Shown one piece after another: positions 16,466 through 25,331 of a DNA stretch of 64,000 bases. Below the pieces are notes generated by a model that was not told the DNA's origin, made no database searches, and saw nothing but the letters and a program-made list of their open reading frames with translations. How positions within the stretch are numbered: the first letter of the stretch is position 1; every line of letters begins with the position of its first letter. The DNA is taken from NCBI GenBank assembly GCA_945865635.1, contig CAMBEP010000006.1, positions 1 to 64,000 on the forward strand, written 5' to 3'. The DNA comes from Candidatus Kuenenia stuttgartensis (GTDB lineage Bacteria; Planctomycetota; Planctomycetia; Isosphaerales; Isosphaeraceae). Made by a program: the position numbers and the translations under genes.

Positions 16466-17785
16466 ATGAATGCGACCGCTTCACGAGTTGTCATTACGGG
16501 CTTGGGTGTGAGTTGCCCGATGGCCACGGGGCAAGCGGAATTGACCACGGCTTTACGTGAGGGACGAAGCGGCATAGCTCAAATCGAGAGCTTTCCGGTG
16601 CCCGCCCTTGTGACTCCGGCTGTTGGTGAAATTCGTGGCTTTGACCCCAAGAATTACGTCATTCCGCGCCTCAAGAAGACGCTTGCCAAGAGCCTGAAGT
16701 ATATGGCTCGTGATATCCAGTTGGCTGTTGCCATGGCTCAGGTTGCGCTTCAGGACGCTGGTCTTGCCGATGGTGGAGTGGATCCGACCCGGATCGGCCT
16801 CGACCTTGGTGCTGGGATCATTTCTACAGATCTCCAAGAGCTTTCGCCAGCGATCGAGCGATCTTACGACAAAGGCGACAAGTTTCATTACCGGATTTGG
16901 GGTCAGGAAGGCATCAAGCTGGTGCAGCCAATTTGGCTCCTGAAATATTTGCCCAACATGCTTGCCTGCCACATTTCGATTCTTTCGGATTGTCAAGGGC
17001 CATCCAACACAATTACGGAAGGCGATGCGTCCTCCGGTCTGGCGATTGGTGAGGCATTTCGTATTCTCCAGCGAAATCGTGCGGATGTCATGATTTCAGG
17101 CGGTGCAGATTCGAAGATTCACCCGCTGAGCTACGTTCGTGCCTATTTATTGGGTTTGATTACGAAGTGGCGGGGTGATACGACACAGGCCTCCAGGCCG
17201 TTTGACAGCCAGTCGACAGGTCTTGTGCTGGGCGAAGGTTCGGGCATTGTGATCATGGAGCGGTTATTGCATGCGGAATCTCGTAGTGCACGGATTTATG
17301 GCGAGGTGATTGGAATCGGCTCTGGCTCCGATGCCAGAATGATTGGCGATGAGCTGACCGGGCTCGGGGTGGAGATCGCCCTTCGAACCGCACTTGTTGA
17401 TGCTGGATTGACTGCTGAAGACAAGTCGATCAGCCACATTCATGCACACGGAATTGGCGTGCCCATGCTTGACAGGGCGGAAGCCTCTGCCATTGGCAAG
17501 GTTTTTGTCAATCGGCCCGGCATTCGTGTGACCAGTATCAAGGGTGGTACAGGCAACATGGGTGCTGGCAACGGTGGAGTCGAGGTGATTGCCAACCTGC
17601 TTGCCATGCGGGATGGATTTATCCCTCCGACAATTCATTGTGATTCGCCCGTTTCGGAATACGGCTTGAATCTCGTCAGAGAACTGAATGTACCTGTCGA
17701 GGGCGACATTTTCATCAGCCTGAATCTGACCCGATATGGTCAGGCGTCGTGCGTGATCGTTCGGGCCTGGCCTAAGGCGAGTTAA
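16466..17785 (+). CDS. Ketosynthase-like protein without Cys nucleophile (KS-beta/chain-length-factor-like)
   Basis: A 439-residue FabF-fold protein. The start (ASRVVITGLGVSCPMATG) and the late GGADSKIHPLSY, SRPFDSQSTGLVLGEGSGIVIME segments are typical of KAS II. The active site is altered. The position of the Cys in the ACAT-type nucleophile motif is D187 (TEGDASSGLAIGEA); the first His is kept (H328 in HAHGIG); the second His, normally KSMTGH, is N364 (KGGTGN). It therefore cannot run normal decarboxylative condensation. The known precedent is KS-beta/CLF of type II polyketide synthases, where Cys is replaced (by Gln) and the protein pairs with an active KS. The active KS gene follows directly at 17913. 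Its pairing here is inferred. Confidence 0.93.
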   Translation: MNATASRVVITGLGVSCPMATGQAELTTALREGRSGIAQIESFPVPALVTPAVGEIRGFDPKNYVIPRLKKTLAKSLKYMARDIQLAVAMAQVALQDAGLADGGVDPTRIGLDLGAGIISTDLQELSPAIERSYDKGDKFHYRIWGQEGIKLVQPIWLLKYLPNMLACHISILSDCQGPSNTITEGDASSGLAIGEAFRILQRNRADVMISGGADSKIHPLSYVRAYLLGLITKWRGDTTQASRPFDSQSTGLVLGEGSGIVIMERLLHAESRSARIYGEVIGIGSGSDARMIGDELTGLGVEIALRTALVDAGLTAEDKSISHIHAHGIGVPMLDRAEASAIGKVFVNRPGIRVTSIKGGTGNMGAGNGGVEVIANLLAMRDGFIPPTIHCDSPVSEYGLNLVRELNVPVEGDIFISLNLTRYGQASCVIVRAWPKAS

Positions 17786-17912
17786 CGCAATCTGTTCCGA
17801 TGTAGGACTTTTCAACGATTTTTGCAAGCAACTGCTGGATTGGCACCTGACAGAAGCGGTCGTACGCTTGATCAGAACCTGCTAAGTGCCATCCTGACGA
17901 GGTGAATTGAAC

Positions 17913-19202
17913 ATGCGTCGAAGAGTCGTGGTGACAGGCATGGGTATGGTCACTCCCATTGGCAAAGATGTTGAGCAGACATGGAAAGCGCTTCAAGAGG
18001 GGCGTAGCGGGGTTGGCCCGATCACGCTTTTTGAAGCCGATACTTTCCCGACCAGAATTGCGGCCGAGATACATAATTTCGAGCTGAGTGATTATCTTGA
18101 GAACGCAAGCGATTGGCCGGTTTTATCGCGGAATTCGATTTTTGCAGTGGCCGCAGGTCAGATGGCCATGAACGATGCTGGGCTGTCATCGACCGACATG
18201 CCCTTGGACCGATCCCGGATAGGGGTTTATCTTGGTGCAGGTGAGGGCCAGCAGGACTTCCCCCATTTCTGTGCATCCGTGCACAGCGGCACGGTGGATG
18301 ACCAGGTTCAAAAGGACAGGTTTATTCACAACGGAGTGAATATTCTAGAGGCTTGGGCTGAATCCGAGCAGGACCCGGGCACACCGACAGCACATGTGGC
18401 CGCCATGGCCAATGCGCAAGGCCCAAATTACACGTGTCTTACAGCTTGTGCGGCAAGTTCCCAGGCCATTGGTGAGGCACTGGAGCAGATACGTCGCGGC
18501 GACGCCGACATCATTCTCTCAGGCGGAACGCACAGCATGATCCACCCGTTTGGTGTGACGGGATTTATTCTTTTGACGGCCCTTTCGACAAGCAATGCAG
18601 AGCCTCAAAAGGCGAGTCGGCCGTTTGATCGGGATCGCAACGGATTCATTCTGGGGGAAGGTGCGGGGGTTGTGGTGCTTGAAGAACTTGAGCACGCCAA
18701 AGCTCGTGGAGCAAGGATTTATGGCGAATTGATCGGTTATGGTTCCACAGCGGATGCCTTCCGGATCACGGACAGCCATGACGAAGGCCGGGGAGCGATT
18801 GCGTGCTTGAAAGAGGCGTTGGCCGATGCCGGAATTTCGCCCGAAGCGATTCAGTACATCAATGCACACGGCACGAGCACGGAAGTCAACGACAAGATTG
18901 AAACGCTTGCCATCAAAAAGGCTTTGGGCGAAGCGGCTTACAAGATTCCGATATCGAGTACAAAAAGCATGATGGGCCATCTGATTGCGGCCGCTGGGGC
19001 GGTCGAGGCGATCATTTGCCTTTTGGCGATTCGCGACGGGATCATGCCGCCAACGATCAACCTTGATTCTCCGTCTGATGATTGCGATCTGGATTATATT
19101 CCGCATGTGGCTCGCAAGGGGAGAGTGGATGTCGCCCTGTCCAACAGTTTCGGCTTTGGTGGTCAGAATGTGAGTCTGATTCTCAGACGCTATGAGGAAT
19201 GA
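17913..19202 (+). CDS. Active 3-oxoacyl-ACP synthase, KAS II/KS-alpha-like
   Basis: A 429-residue beta-ketoacyl-ACP synthase. The Cys-His-His triad is complete: C179 in CLTACAASSQAIGEA, H319 in NAHGTSTEVND and H356 in KSMMGHLIAAAGAVE. The ATG at 17913 follows GAGGTGA with good spacing; a TTG two codons upstream is less likely. The nucleophile motif with CAASSQAIGE resembles KS-alpha enzymes of type II systems as well as FabF. It would condense malonyl-ACP with the growing chain and probably forms a dimer with the Cys-less protein encoded just upstream (127-bp gap). Confidence 0.95.
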   Translation: MRRRVVVTGMGMVTPIGKDVEQTWKALQEGRSGVGPITLFEADTFPTRIAAEIHNFELSDYLENASDWPVLSRNSIFAVAAGQMAMNDAGLSSTDMPLDRSRIGVYLGAGEGQQDFPHFCASVHSGTVDDQVQKDRFIHNGVNILEAWAESEQDPGTPTAHVAAMANAQGPNYTCLTACAASSQAIGEALEQIRRGDADIILSGGTHSMIHPFGVTGFILLTALSTSNAEPQKASRPFDRDRNGFILGEGAGVVVLEELEHAKARGARIYGELIGYGSTADAFRITDSHDEGRGAIACLKEALADAGISPEAIQYINAHGTSTEVNDKIETLAIKKALGEAAYKIPISSTKSMMGHLIAAAGAVEAIICLLAIRDGIMPPTINLDSPSDDCDLDYIPHVARKGRVDVALSNSFGFGGQNVSLILRRYEE

Positions 19203-19300
19203 TTTCCCCAGTCGAGATCCGCAAGCAGAGCAACGCAATCCGTCTTGGAACGTATCATGAGCCTCTTGTCCCACACCTGTTGTAATCGGAGAATTCCAAG

Positions 19301-20344
19301 GTGGATTTAAAGCTGTTTGCCGAGATCCTGCTTGGCCTGCTCCTGATGGCCGTTCTTTTTGGAGTTTGGTGCGACCAGCGCTATAGTCGTCGTATCCTTT
19401 TGCCTAAAATCTCTGAGAAGCCAATGTTTATGGCTTTACGAGTGACACCGTGTGAAGATGGGGAGTCTGTCAAGTTCAGCACACGCGATGGCAAACTGCT
19501 GCGAGGCGTTTATGTACGAACAACGGCTCCAAAACGAGCAGGCATCCTGATTTTCAGTCATGAATTTCTGGCGGATCGATGGAGTTTTCAGGTTTACGCA
19601 GAAGGTGTTCGGGAAGCGGGATTTGACATCTTCAGCTTCGACTTTCGCAATCATGGAGAGAGCGACGAAGACCCGACCCACCCAAGCTTGCAGTGGCTGA
19701 CGGACCGGGAATATATGGATCTTGAGGCGGCTCTGGATTATGTTCGCAGTCGCCCGGATCATGACGAAACCGGAGTGGCCCTGTTCGGAGTCAGTCGTGG
19801 CGGGTGTGTCTCTCTGGCCATGGCCGCGAAGCGAACGGATGTATGGGGTGTGATCACGGACAGTGCATTCCCAACGGTTGGCACGCTCGTACCCTACATG
19901 ATTCGTTTTGCCACCCTTTATGTGAAAATGGGCACGATTGTCGAGAAGTTTCCGAGCTTTGTTTTTCGGTTTATCGGGTACAGGGGGATCTCCAAGGCCG
20001 AGAAAAAGTACGGCTGCCGATTCCTCCACCTGGAATCGCTGGTGGGTAAGATTTCGCCACGGCCTTGGCTGGCAATTCATGGTCAGTCTGACAATTACAT
20101 CACAACGGATGTGGCAGAAAGGCTTTTTAATTTGGCTGGTCAGCCCAAAGAGATGTGGGTGGTTTCCAAAGCCAAGCACAACCGATCGCAGCAAATCGAG
20201 CCGGAGGAATATCGGCGTCGGATTACCGAATTTCTTTGCTCAAATGCCCCATCGCGACAGGCTTCGATGACGGATTCAAATTATAAGCGAATGACTCAGC
20301 CTGAGAGTTCCGGCGACCGACTGATACAGACTGCAAATTCATGA
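19301..20344 (+). CDS. Membrane-anchored alpha/beta hydrolase, last gene of the cluster
   Basis: A 347-residue serine hydrolase. One N-terminal TM segment (LFAEILLGLLLMAVLFGVW, residues 4-22) anchors it. The hydrolase domain shows the nucleophile elbow GVSRGG with S165, the oxyanion-side region FSHEFLADRW, FDFRNHGES, the acid in IHGQSDNYI, and the His in SKAKHNRS near residue 290. The start is GTG at 19301 with GGAG nine bases upstream. It is 98 bp after the ketosynthase, same strand. It may release or hydrolyse the acyl product at the membrane, but this is inference; the hydrolase family is broad. Confidence 0.88.
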   Translation: MDLKLFAEILLGLLLMAVLFGVWCDQRYSRRILLPKISEKPMFMALRVTPCEDGESVKFSTRDGKLLRGVYVRTTAPKRAGILIFSHEFLADRWSFQVYAEGVREAGFDIFSFDFRNHGESDEDPTHPSLQWLTDREYMDLEAALDYVRSRPDHDETGVALFGVSRGGCVSLAMAAKRTDVWGVITDSAFPTVGTLVPYMIRFATLYVKMGTIVEKFPSFVFRFIGYRGISKAEKKYGCRFLHLESLVGKISPRPWLAIHGQSDNYITTDVAERLFNLAGQPKEMWVVSKAKHNRSQQIEPEEYRRRITEFLCSNAPSRQASMTDSNYKRMTQPESSGDRLIQTANS

Positions 20345-20358
20345 TTCTTTTAGAATCA
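20342..20358 (+). terminator. Hairpin at the end of the six-gene cluster
   Basis: TGATTCT (20342-20348, including the stop codon) pairs perfectly with AGAATCA (20352-20358) around TTT. No T-run follows, so this is a weak terminator candidate or a 3' mRNA stabiliser. Confidence 0.35.
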
Positions 20359-20461
20359 CTTAACGCAGTCAATCCGTTCTTAACTCTATTTTAGCATGAG
20401 AGATGAGACAGCCTGGGGTGGTCTAAAGCCATGGCATACCATCAATCTCACCCTGATTTGG

Positions 20462-20491
20462 TTGATGGATTCCCCATCAAGGCTCTATAAT
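20462..20491 (+). promoter_or_regulatory. Promoter of purF
   Basis: TTGATG (20462-20467), an 18-base spacer and a perfect TATAAT (20486-20491). It lies in the 311-bp gap before purF and implies a leader of about 160 bases. Apart from this promoter, the leader hairpin and the cluster-end hairpin I see nothing in the gap. Confidence 0.7.
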
Positions 20492-20571
20492 TTGGACCTG
20501 AGCCTTTCGTGAAAATCGTATGAAGCGATATTTGCAATCTGGCCGAGGTAAAACGGTGCCGCTCTTGTTCG

Positions 20572-20612
20572 GAGACCAGTGCGAAGCCATGTTACCCGGA
20601 TGGCCTGGTCTC
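20572..20612 (+). promoter_or_regulatory. Stable leader hairpin upstream of purF
   Basis: GAGACCAG (20572-20579) pairs with CTGGTCTC (20605-20612). Above a six-base bulge, GCCAT (20586-20590) pairs with ATGGC (20600-20604) around a nine-base loop. Three T follow. It lies 44 bases before the start codon and could act as an attenuator or as an mRNA structure; it does not match a purine riboswitch that I know. Confidence 0.45.
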
Positions 20613-20655
20613 TTTGATTGGATCCAGTGTCCCGGCGTGGAGTCATCCGACGATC

Positions 20656-22284
20656 ATGGCTGAATTACATCATGAATGCGGTATTGCAGCGGTTTATCTC
20701 AGACCATCTGAGACTCAATTCCCTCGCTTGCCGTTCGGAATCCATAATCCCGATCAAGTGGCCCGCATGGTCCCCCGCATGCTTCTTGACATGCAAAACC
20801 GAGGCCAGCTTGCGGCCGGCATGACGAGTTACAGCCCTGGCAGGTCGTCGATTCTGGCCACTCACAAAGACCTCGGTACAGTGGCAGAGGCGTTTCGGCT
20901 CAATGCGAAGCCGGAATTTGAGGCTCTGATGAGCCATTTGGGTGGTCCCGCAGCGATCGGCCATGTGCGTTATGCAACGTGTGGCACGGACGACCGGGAT
21001 GCGGCCCAGCCCTTCGAGCGTGATCATGGCCGCAAGTTCAAGTGGTTTTCGTTCGCGTTCAATGGTCAGTTGACCAATTATGCCCAGCTCAAGCAAGACA
21101 TGCTGAAAAGTGGCGATTATCACCTCAAGCGTGATCTGGATACGGAGATCATCCTCCATTCCATCAGCCACGAGTTGCAATCGGTCGAAGCACCGATCGA
21201 CTGGGTCAGAGTTTTTCGGAACCTCGCCCAGAAGTTTGACGGAGCTTATAATATCGTACTGATGACGGCCTCAGGCGAGATGATCGTTGCACGAGACCCG
21301 CTTGGTATTCGTCCGCTCTGCTTTGCCGAGGATGGTCCTCTGTTCGCCGCTGCCAGCGAAAGTGTTCCTCTGGCGAATCTTGGATTTCACCGGATTCGCT
21401 CTCTGGAGCCGGGTCAGATGGCGATTATTTCACCGGATGGGATCCGGTTTGAACGCTTTGCGGAATCCACCCGCCACGCCCACTGCTTTTTTGAATGGAT
21501 CTATTTCGCGAATGTGGCAAGCACACTCGATGAACGGTCGGTCTATCTCAGTCGAGCCATGCTTGGCCGGGAGTTGGCCCGCCTGGAAGATGTGACCCTT
21601 GATTCCGATACAATCGTTGTGCCAGTTCCCGATACAGCCAAGGCGGCAGCCGATGCCATGGCTTACACGCTTGGAGTTCCTTCGGTGGAAGGGCTGATGC
21701 GGAATCGATATTTGGGAAGGACATTCATCGAAGGCAATGCGGACCGAGCCTCAAAAGCCCGCCTGAAATACACCCCCCTGCCCGAGGTCCTGTCGGGCAA
21801 GCGTGTTCTTCTGGTAGAGGATTCGATCGTCCGATCCACCACCATGCGTGCCTTGGTCCACGAGATCAGGAACCGCGGCGGGGCTCGTGAAATTCACTTG
21901 CGTATTGCGTGCCCGCCGATTATTGCGCCCTGCTATTATGGAATCGACATGTCCCAGCGTGCCGAACTTTTTGCACCCAAGTTTCTTGATGAGAACCAGG
22001 GGCTCCTGACCGCCGAAGTTCAGGCCCAGATGGCGGCCGATCTCGGAGCAGACTCACTTCGATATTTACCCGTCGAGGCGTTGGCACGATCCGTTGGTCT
22101 TCCTCCCGAACGATTGTGTCAGGCCTGTGTGACAGGCGATTACCCAACACCTGCTGGCCAAAAGCTTTATCAGATTGATCTGGCGCAGGATCTGAAATCA
22201 AAAAGTCTTCCAGTACCGGGCTGTGGCGCACTCAGTGGTGGTGAGCTTGTCAGTTCAGGCATGACAAGACGGGCTTACGAATAA
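20656..22284 (+). CDS. purF: Amidophosphoribosyltransferase, Fe-S type
   Basis: A 542-residue glutamine-PRPP amidotransferase, the first committed step of purine synthesis (PRPP plus glutamine to phosphoribosylamine). From the ATG at 20656 the sequence starts [15 protein letters not shown]. Cys8 would be the N-terminal nucleophile after removal of a seven-residue propeptide, as in the Bacillus-type enzyme. The glutaminase domain covers about 1-250. The PRPP motif [15 protein letters not shown] lies near residue 385. Cysteines in [19 protein letters not shown] and [11 protein letters not shown] fit the four ligands of the [4Fe-4S] cluster of Bacillus-type PurF. The segment [13 protein letters not shown] differs from the usual LQHRGQESAGI, so a paralogue with a related role is possible. 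Confidence 0.9.
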   Translation: MAELHHECGIAAVYLRPSETQFPRLPFGIHNPDQVARMVPRMLLDMQNRGQLAAGMTSYSPGRSSILATHKDLGTVAEAFRLNAKPEFEALMSHLGGPAAIGHVRYATCGTDDRDAAQPFERDHGRKFKWFSFAFNGQLTNYAQLKQDMLKSGDYHLKRDLDTEIILHSISHELQSVEAPIDWVRVFRNLAQKFDGAYNIVLMTASGEMIVARDPLGIRPLCFAEDGPLFAAASESVPLANLGFHRIRSLEPGQMAIISPDGIRFERFAESTRHAHCFFEWIYFANVASTLDERSVYLSRAMLGRELARLEDVTLDSDTIVVPVPDTAKAAADAMAYTLGVPSVEGLMRNRYLGRTFIEGNADRASKARLKYTPLPEVLSGKRVLLVEDSIVRSTTMRALVHEIRNRGGAREIHLRIACPPIIAPCYYGIDMSQRAELFAPKFLDENQGLLTAEVQAQMAADLGADSLRYLPVEALARSVGLPPERLCQACVTGDYPTPAGQKLYQIDLAQDLKSKSLPVPGCGALSGGELVSSGMTRRAYE

Positions 22285-22401
22285 ATCGATCGACTGGTCC
22301 ATAAACCCTTTGTAGCTTTCGGTATCAGGAAGTGCAACGGGTTTTTCGGTTTTGAATAAATTGGTTTGAAACGGATCCCGATCCTTAAAAAACAGATGAT
22401 G

Positions 22402-22431
22402 TTGGACTTGACAACCAGCCGATCATATAAT
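22402..22431 (+). promoter_or_regulatory. Promoter of the gene at 22540
   Basis: TTGGAC (22402-22407), an 18-base spacer and a perfect TATAAT (22426-22431), about 110 bases before the start codon. Confidence 0.65.
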
Positions 22432-22539
22432 GAAACCGGATGATGAGTGCAGATCCGATTGAGAGCCCTTTTGCCGTGCCAGGGCTTTCGATATTGGCAG
22501 TCGTAAAGACTTGCAGCAGAGGCGGCGGGGAGAATTTCG

Positions 22540-23388
22540 ATGATGCTCCGAACGTTGCTCAGTCGATTCACGGTCAGTTCTCAAAAACAATGGCGAGTTT
22601 TTGGCCTGGTCTTGCTGATCATGCCATACGGGCTAGCAATGGCCCAAAATACGTATAATCCTTACGAGCCTTACAATAATCAATATCGGGATTATGCGCG
22701 ACCCGGCGGGTTGAATCCATTCAATGCCATGCCGTCAAATCGGTCTCAGAACAGCAATTTTGAAAGCGAGATGGACCGCATGCTGGGCGGTCGCGAGACG
22801 CAATCAGGCAAGTCGCGAGATTCGGATCGTTATTATAACGCCTATCGCAAATACGATGATCAGTTCAAGCGGCTCTACAAGCCCAACCAGGATGTGGACA
22901 AGCTTTACAACGAGCGCAAGACATCGCGGGAATCTGTCTATTTCAAGGCTCTTCGGGAGAAAGACCCAAAGAAAAAATCAGAAATGATGCGGGCCTATCA
23001 GCGTGGTGAGGATAAGTCGGATTTGAAAGACGATCAGAAGCCGAACGATCGGACATCTAGCAAAGCCAAGTCGAAGTCGGGCAGTTCGGCAACCAAGGGG
23101 GGCCCACCCAGCAGGCGGTCTCCGTCAACATCCTCGAGTCGTTCATCCGCTTCAGGTCGCGGCGGACTTCTGTCACCCCGAGACGAGCCTGAGGAAGATT
23201 CTGACCCGGTCAGACCGGACTCCTTGACAGATCGCAGCGGAAGACTCTCGGAAGAGTTGCGTCCGACTGCTCCGCCTCGTGGCTTTGGCTCCTTGCGAAG
23301 CCGCGAAGAGCTGAAGAAATCAGGCTCGACAACGAAGCCTTCGACCAGCGATTCCAGATTGCCCGGCTTGCCTGGCCTGCGTCCTTAA
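22540..23388 (+). CDS. Secreted low-complexity basic protein, unknown function
   Basis: A 282-residue protein with a signal peptide or anchor (VFGLVLLIMPYGLAMA, about residues 20-35). Next come an Asn/Tyr/Pro-rich stretch (NTYNPYEPYNNQYRDY), a charged helical middle, and a Ser/Lys/Arg/Pro-rich, probably disordered C-terminal half. The ATG follows GGGGAGAA with good spacing. I recognise no domain. Such proteins are common in planctomycete genomes and may belong to the cell envelope. It has its own promoter and is separated from the nuo operon by a strong hairpin terminator. Confidence 0.7.
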   Translation: MMLRTLLSRFTVSSQKQWRVFGLVLLIMPYGLAMAQNTYNPYEPYNNQYRDYARPGGLNPFNAMPSNRSQNSNFESEMDRMLGGRETQSGKSRDSDRYYNAYRKYDDQFKRLYKPNQDVDKLYNERKTSRESVYFKALREKDPKKKSEMMRAYQRGEDKSDLKDDQKPNDRTSSKAKSKSGSSATKGGPPSRRSPSTSSSRSSASGRGGLLSPRDEPEEDSDPVRPDSLTDRSGRLSEELRPTAPPRGFGSLRSREELKKSGSTTKPSTSDSRLPGLPGLRP

Positions 23389-23471
23389 ACATGAGACGAA
23401 AAGAGTTTGATCTTTCCCACTCTAGACTCTTGTTTTCAGAGTGGACTTTAGTAAACTAGTACTACGTCAAG

Positions 23472-23498
23472 ACGAATCCCGCCATGGGATTCGTTTTT
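23472..23498 (+). terminator. Strong intrinsic terminator between 22540 gene and nuoA
   Basis: ACGAATCCC (23472-23480) pairs perfectly with GGGATTCGT (23486-23494) around GCCAT, followed by TTTTCTTCT. An A-rich left flank lets the stem extend. It lies 54 bases before nuoA. A weak promoter candidate upstream (TTGTTT 23430-23435, TAAACT 23452-23457) would place it in the nuo leader instead. Confidence 0.75.
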
Positions 23499-23552
23499 CT
23501 TCTGACAGGGATTGTGAATCGCTTCACAAGCCTAAGGGAAACCGAAAAGCTT

Positions 23553-24011
23553 ATGCTGAGTACAATTGACCCACTTTTGATCTTCCTGACGGTGGCCATC
23601 ATTACAGGCACCAGCATCATCGTATTGAGTCAGTTCATCGGCCCCCGCAAGAACACGGCCGTGAAGTTGATGCCATACGAGTCGGGCATGGATCCGATTG
23701 GCGATGCCCGCCAGCGATTCGACGTTCGCTACTATCTCTTGGCGATCGCGTTTCTCCTGTTCGACGTCGAACTGCTTTATCTTTATCCTTGGGCGGTGAC
23801 ACACTGGCGGATCGGGTCAGAGGCCGCTCAGGCCACGACCGGTACGATGGCCGATGTAGCAAATGCCTCGCCGCTGGTAGCGACCTACGCATCGGTTGGT
23901 CTTCCTCCAGCATTTCGCGGACTGGTCTTTGCGGAAATCATGGTCTTTGTCGCCGTCCTTGTGGCGGCCTATGCCTATGCCTGGCGAAAAGGGGTCTTCC
24001 AATGGCGGTAA
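23553..24011 (+). CDS. nuoA: NADH-quinone oxidoreductase subunit A
   Basis: A 152-residue membrane subunit of complex I with three TM helices: [39 protein letters not shown] and [19 protein letters not shown]. The family signature is present: [33 protein letters not shown], with the conserved Glu-Ser-Gly and Asp-Val-Glu. The loop between TM2 and TM3 is about 30 residues longer than usual. The ATG at 23553 gives the normal family start. First gene of a complete nuoA-N operon; its last four codons overlap nuoB. Confidence 0.95.
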   Translation: MLSTIDPLLIFLTVAIITGTSIIVLSQFIGPRKNTAVKLMPYESGMDPIGDARQRFDVRYYLLAIAFLLFDVELLYLYPWAVTHWRIGSEAAQATTGTMADVANASPLVATYASVGLPPAFRGLVFAEIMVFVAVLVAAYAYAWRKGVFQWR

Positions 24012-24685
24012 CGCAAAAACCGTTCGAATTGCCTGGTAAGTCTGGCAAGTCCAGCAGTGGGGTCTTTGCTCCTGAGGGAACGATCATCACATCGCTTGAT
24101 GCCGTAGTAAACTGGTGCCGCAAGAATAGCCTCTGGCCTATGCCATTTGCGACGGCTTGTTGCGGCATTGAGCTGATGGCCGTTGGATCAAGCCGGTTCG
24201 ACATAGCCCGGTTTGGGGCCGAAGTCATGCGATTTAGCCCCCGACAATGCGACTTGATGATCGTCGCAGGGCGAGTTGTCATGAAAATGATGCCAGTACT
24301 CCAGCGCATCTGGCTCCAGATGCCCGAGCCCAAATATGCGATCAGCATGGGGGCATGTGCCTCATCCGGCGGTATTTTTGATACATATGCCGTTGTTCAG
24401 GGTGTAGATCGTTTCATACCGATCGACGTCTACATTCCTGGTTGCCCGCCTCGTCCGGAATCGATCTTGCGAGCGGTCATGGACATGCAGTCCAAGGTCC
24501 AGAAGGGTGGCAGCACTCTTGGGACTCAGGGCTTGCCTGAGCTTCGCCAGATGGAAGAGCAGTTGATCCAGATCCGGGCCCGCAATACTCTGCCTGGCAT
24601 TGCGACGGAGCGATCGGATGAATCCCGGTTTGGCTACAGATTGCCTGGCGGCGAATCCCTTGTGGGTAGGTCTGAAACGCTTTGA
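24002..24685 (+). CDS. nuoB: NADH-quinone oxidoreductase subunit B (N2 cluster)
   Basis: A 227-residue subunit that binds the terminal [4Fe-4S] cluster N2, which passes electrons to quinone. The four ligands are visible: C53 and C54 in [13 protein letters not shown]119 in MGACASSGG and C148 in [10 protein letters not shown]. The family segment [21 protein letters not shown] is intact. A C-terminal tail of about 50 residues after the conserved core ([12 protein letters not shown] onward) is an extension. The start overlaps the end of nuoA by ten bases, so the two are translationally coupled. Confidence 0.97.
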   Translation: MAVTQKPFELPGKSGKSSSGVFAPEGTIITSLDAVVNWCRKNSLWPMPFATACCGIELMAVGSSRFDIARFGAEVMRFSPRQCDLMIVAGRVVMKMMPVLQRIWLQMPEPKYAISMGACASSGGIFDTYAVVQGVDRFIPIDVYIPGCPPRPESILRAVMDMQSKVQKGGSTLGTQGLPELRQMEEQLIQIRARNTLPGIATERSDESRFGYRLPGGESLVGRSETL

Positions 24686-24729
24686 CGATTACTGGCTAGA
24701 GACACTGAGGTAGGTAATAGACACTCAAA

Positions 24730-25263
24730 ATGACGACCACAAAATCATCCAGACCAACACCTGACGCGACCCTGGCCCGCATTCGCAAGCGTTGCGGCGA
24801 AGGCTTTTTCAGTGTCTCGTCCCACCTCGACAATCTCCGGCTTCATGTTCCGCCTGAGAAGCTGGTCGAGCTGACCACACGTCTGCGTGATGAGTTTGGC
24901 TTTCACCTGACAGAGCTTGGCGGGGCTGATTATCTGGGCTATCCGGGCCGATCGTCGGCAAGTCATCGATTTGAAGTGCATTATGTACTTTTGAATTATG
25001 AGACTGCGGAACGCCTGATTTTGAAGACGGGTGTGAGCGACCCGGACCCGGTTCTTCCGACTTTGGTTCCAGTTTGGGCCGGCGCGGACTGGCTTGAGCG
25101 GGAAGTGTTTGACATGTATGGGATAGTGTTTCAGGGGCATCCCGACCTGAGACGCATCTTGATGCCTGAAGATTTTCGATCGTTCCCACTTCGCAAGGAC
25201 TATCCTTTGCGTGGTCGGGGTGAGCGTCACAATTTCGAGCGGGTCACACGCGAGGATTCCTGA
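24730..25263 (+). CDS. nuoC: NADH-quinone oxidoreductase subunit C
   Basis: A 177-residue peripheral arm subunit (30-kDa type). The signature is clear: [10 protein letters not shown] near residue 78, then [34 protein letters not shown] and PLRKDYPL near the end. nuoC and nuoD are separate genes, not fused as in E. coli. The start is the ATG after AGGTAATAGACACTCAAA, with AGG some 15 bases upstream. Confidence 0.96.
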   Translation: MTTTKSSRPTPDATLARIRKRCGEGFFSVSSHLDNLRLHVPPEKLVELTTRLRDEFGFHLTELGGADYLGYPGRSSASHRFEVHYVLLNYETAERLILKTGVSDPDPVLPTLVPVWAGADWLEREVFDMYGIVFQGHPDLRRILMPEDFRSFPLRKDYPLRGRGERHNFERVTREDS

Positions 25264-25331
25264 TTCTCAGCGTGTTCTGGCGGCCTCTTATCACAAGTCA
25301 TTGCCCAGGTATTGCAGGATACAACGTCACC

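Noticed and set aside
18519-19274. 251-codon open frame antisense to the active ketosynthase
   Set aside because: Fully within the ketosynthase gene; no recognisable protein features.
19436-20194. 252-codon open frame antisense to the alpha/beta hydrolase
   Set aside because: Shadow of a gene with clear catalytic motifs on the plus strand.
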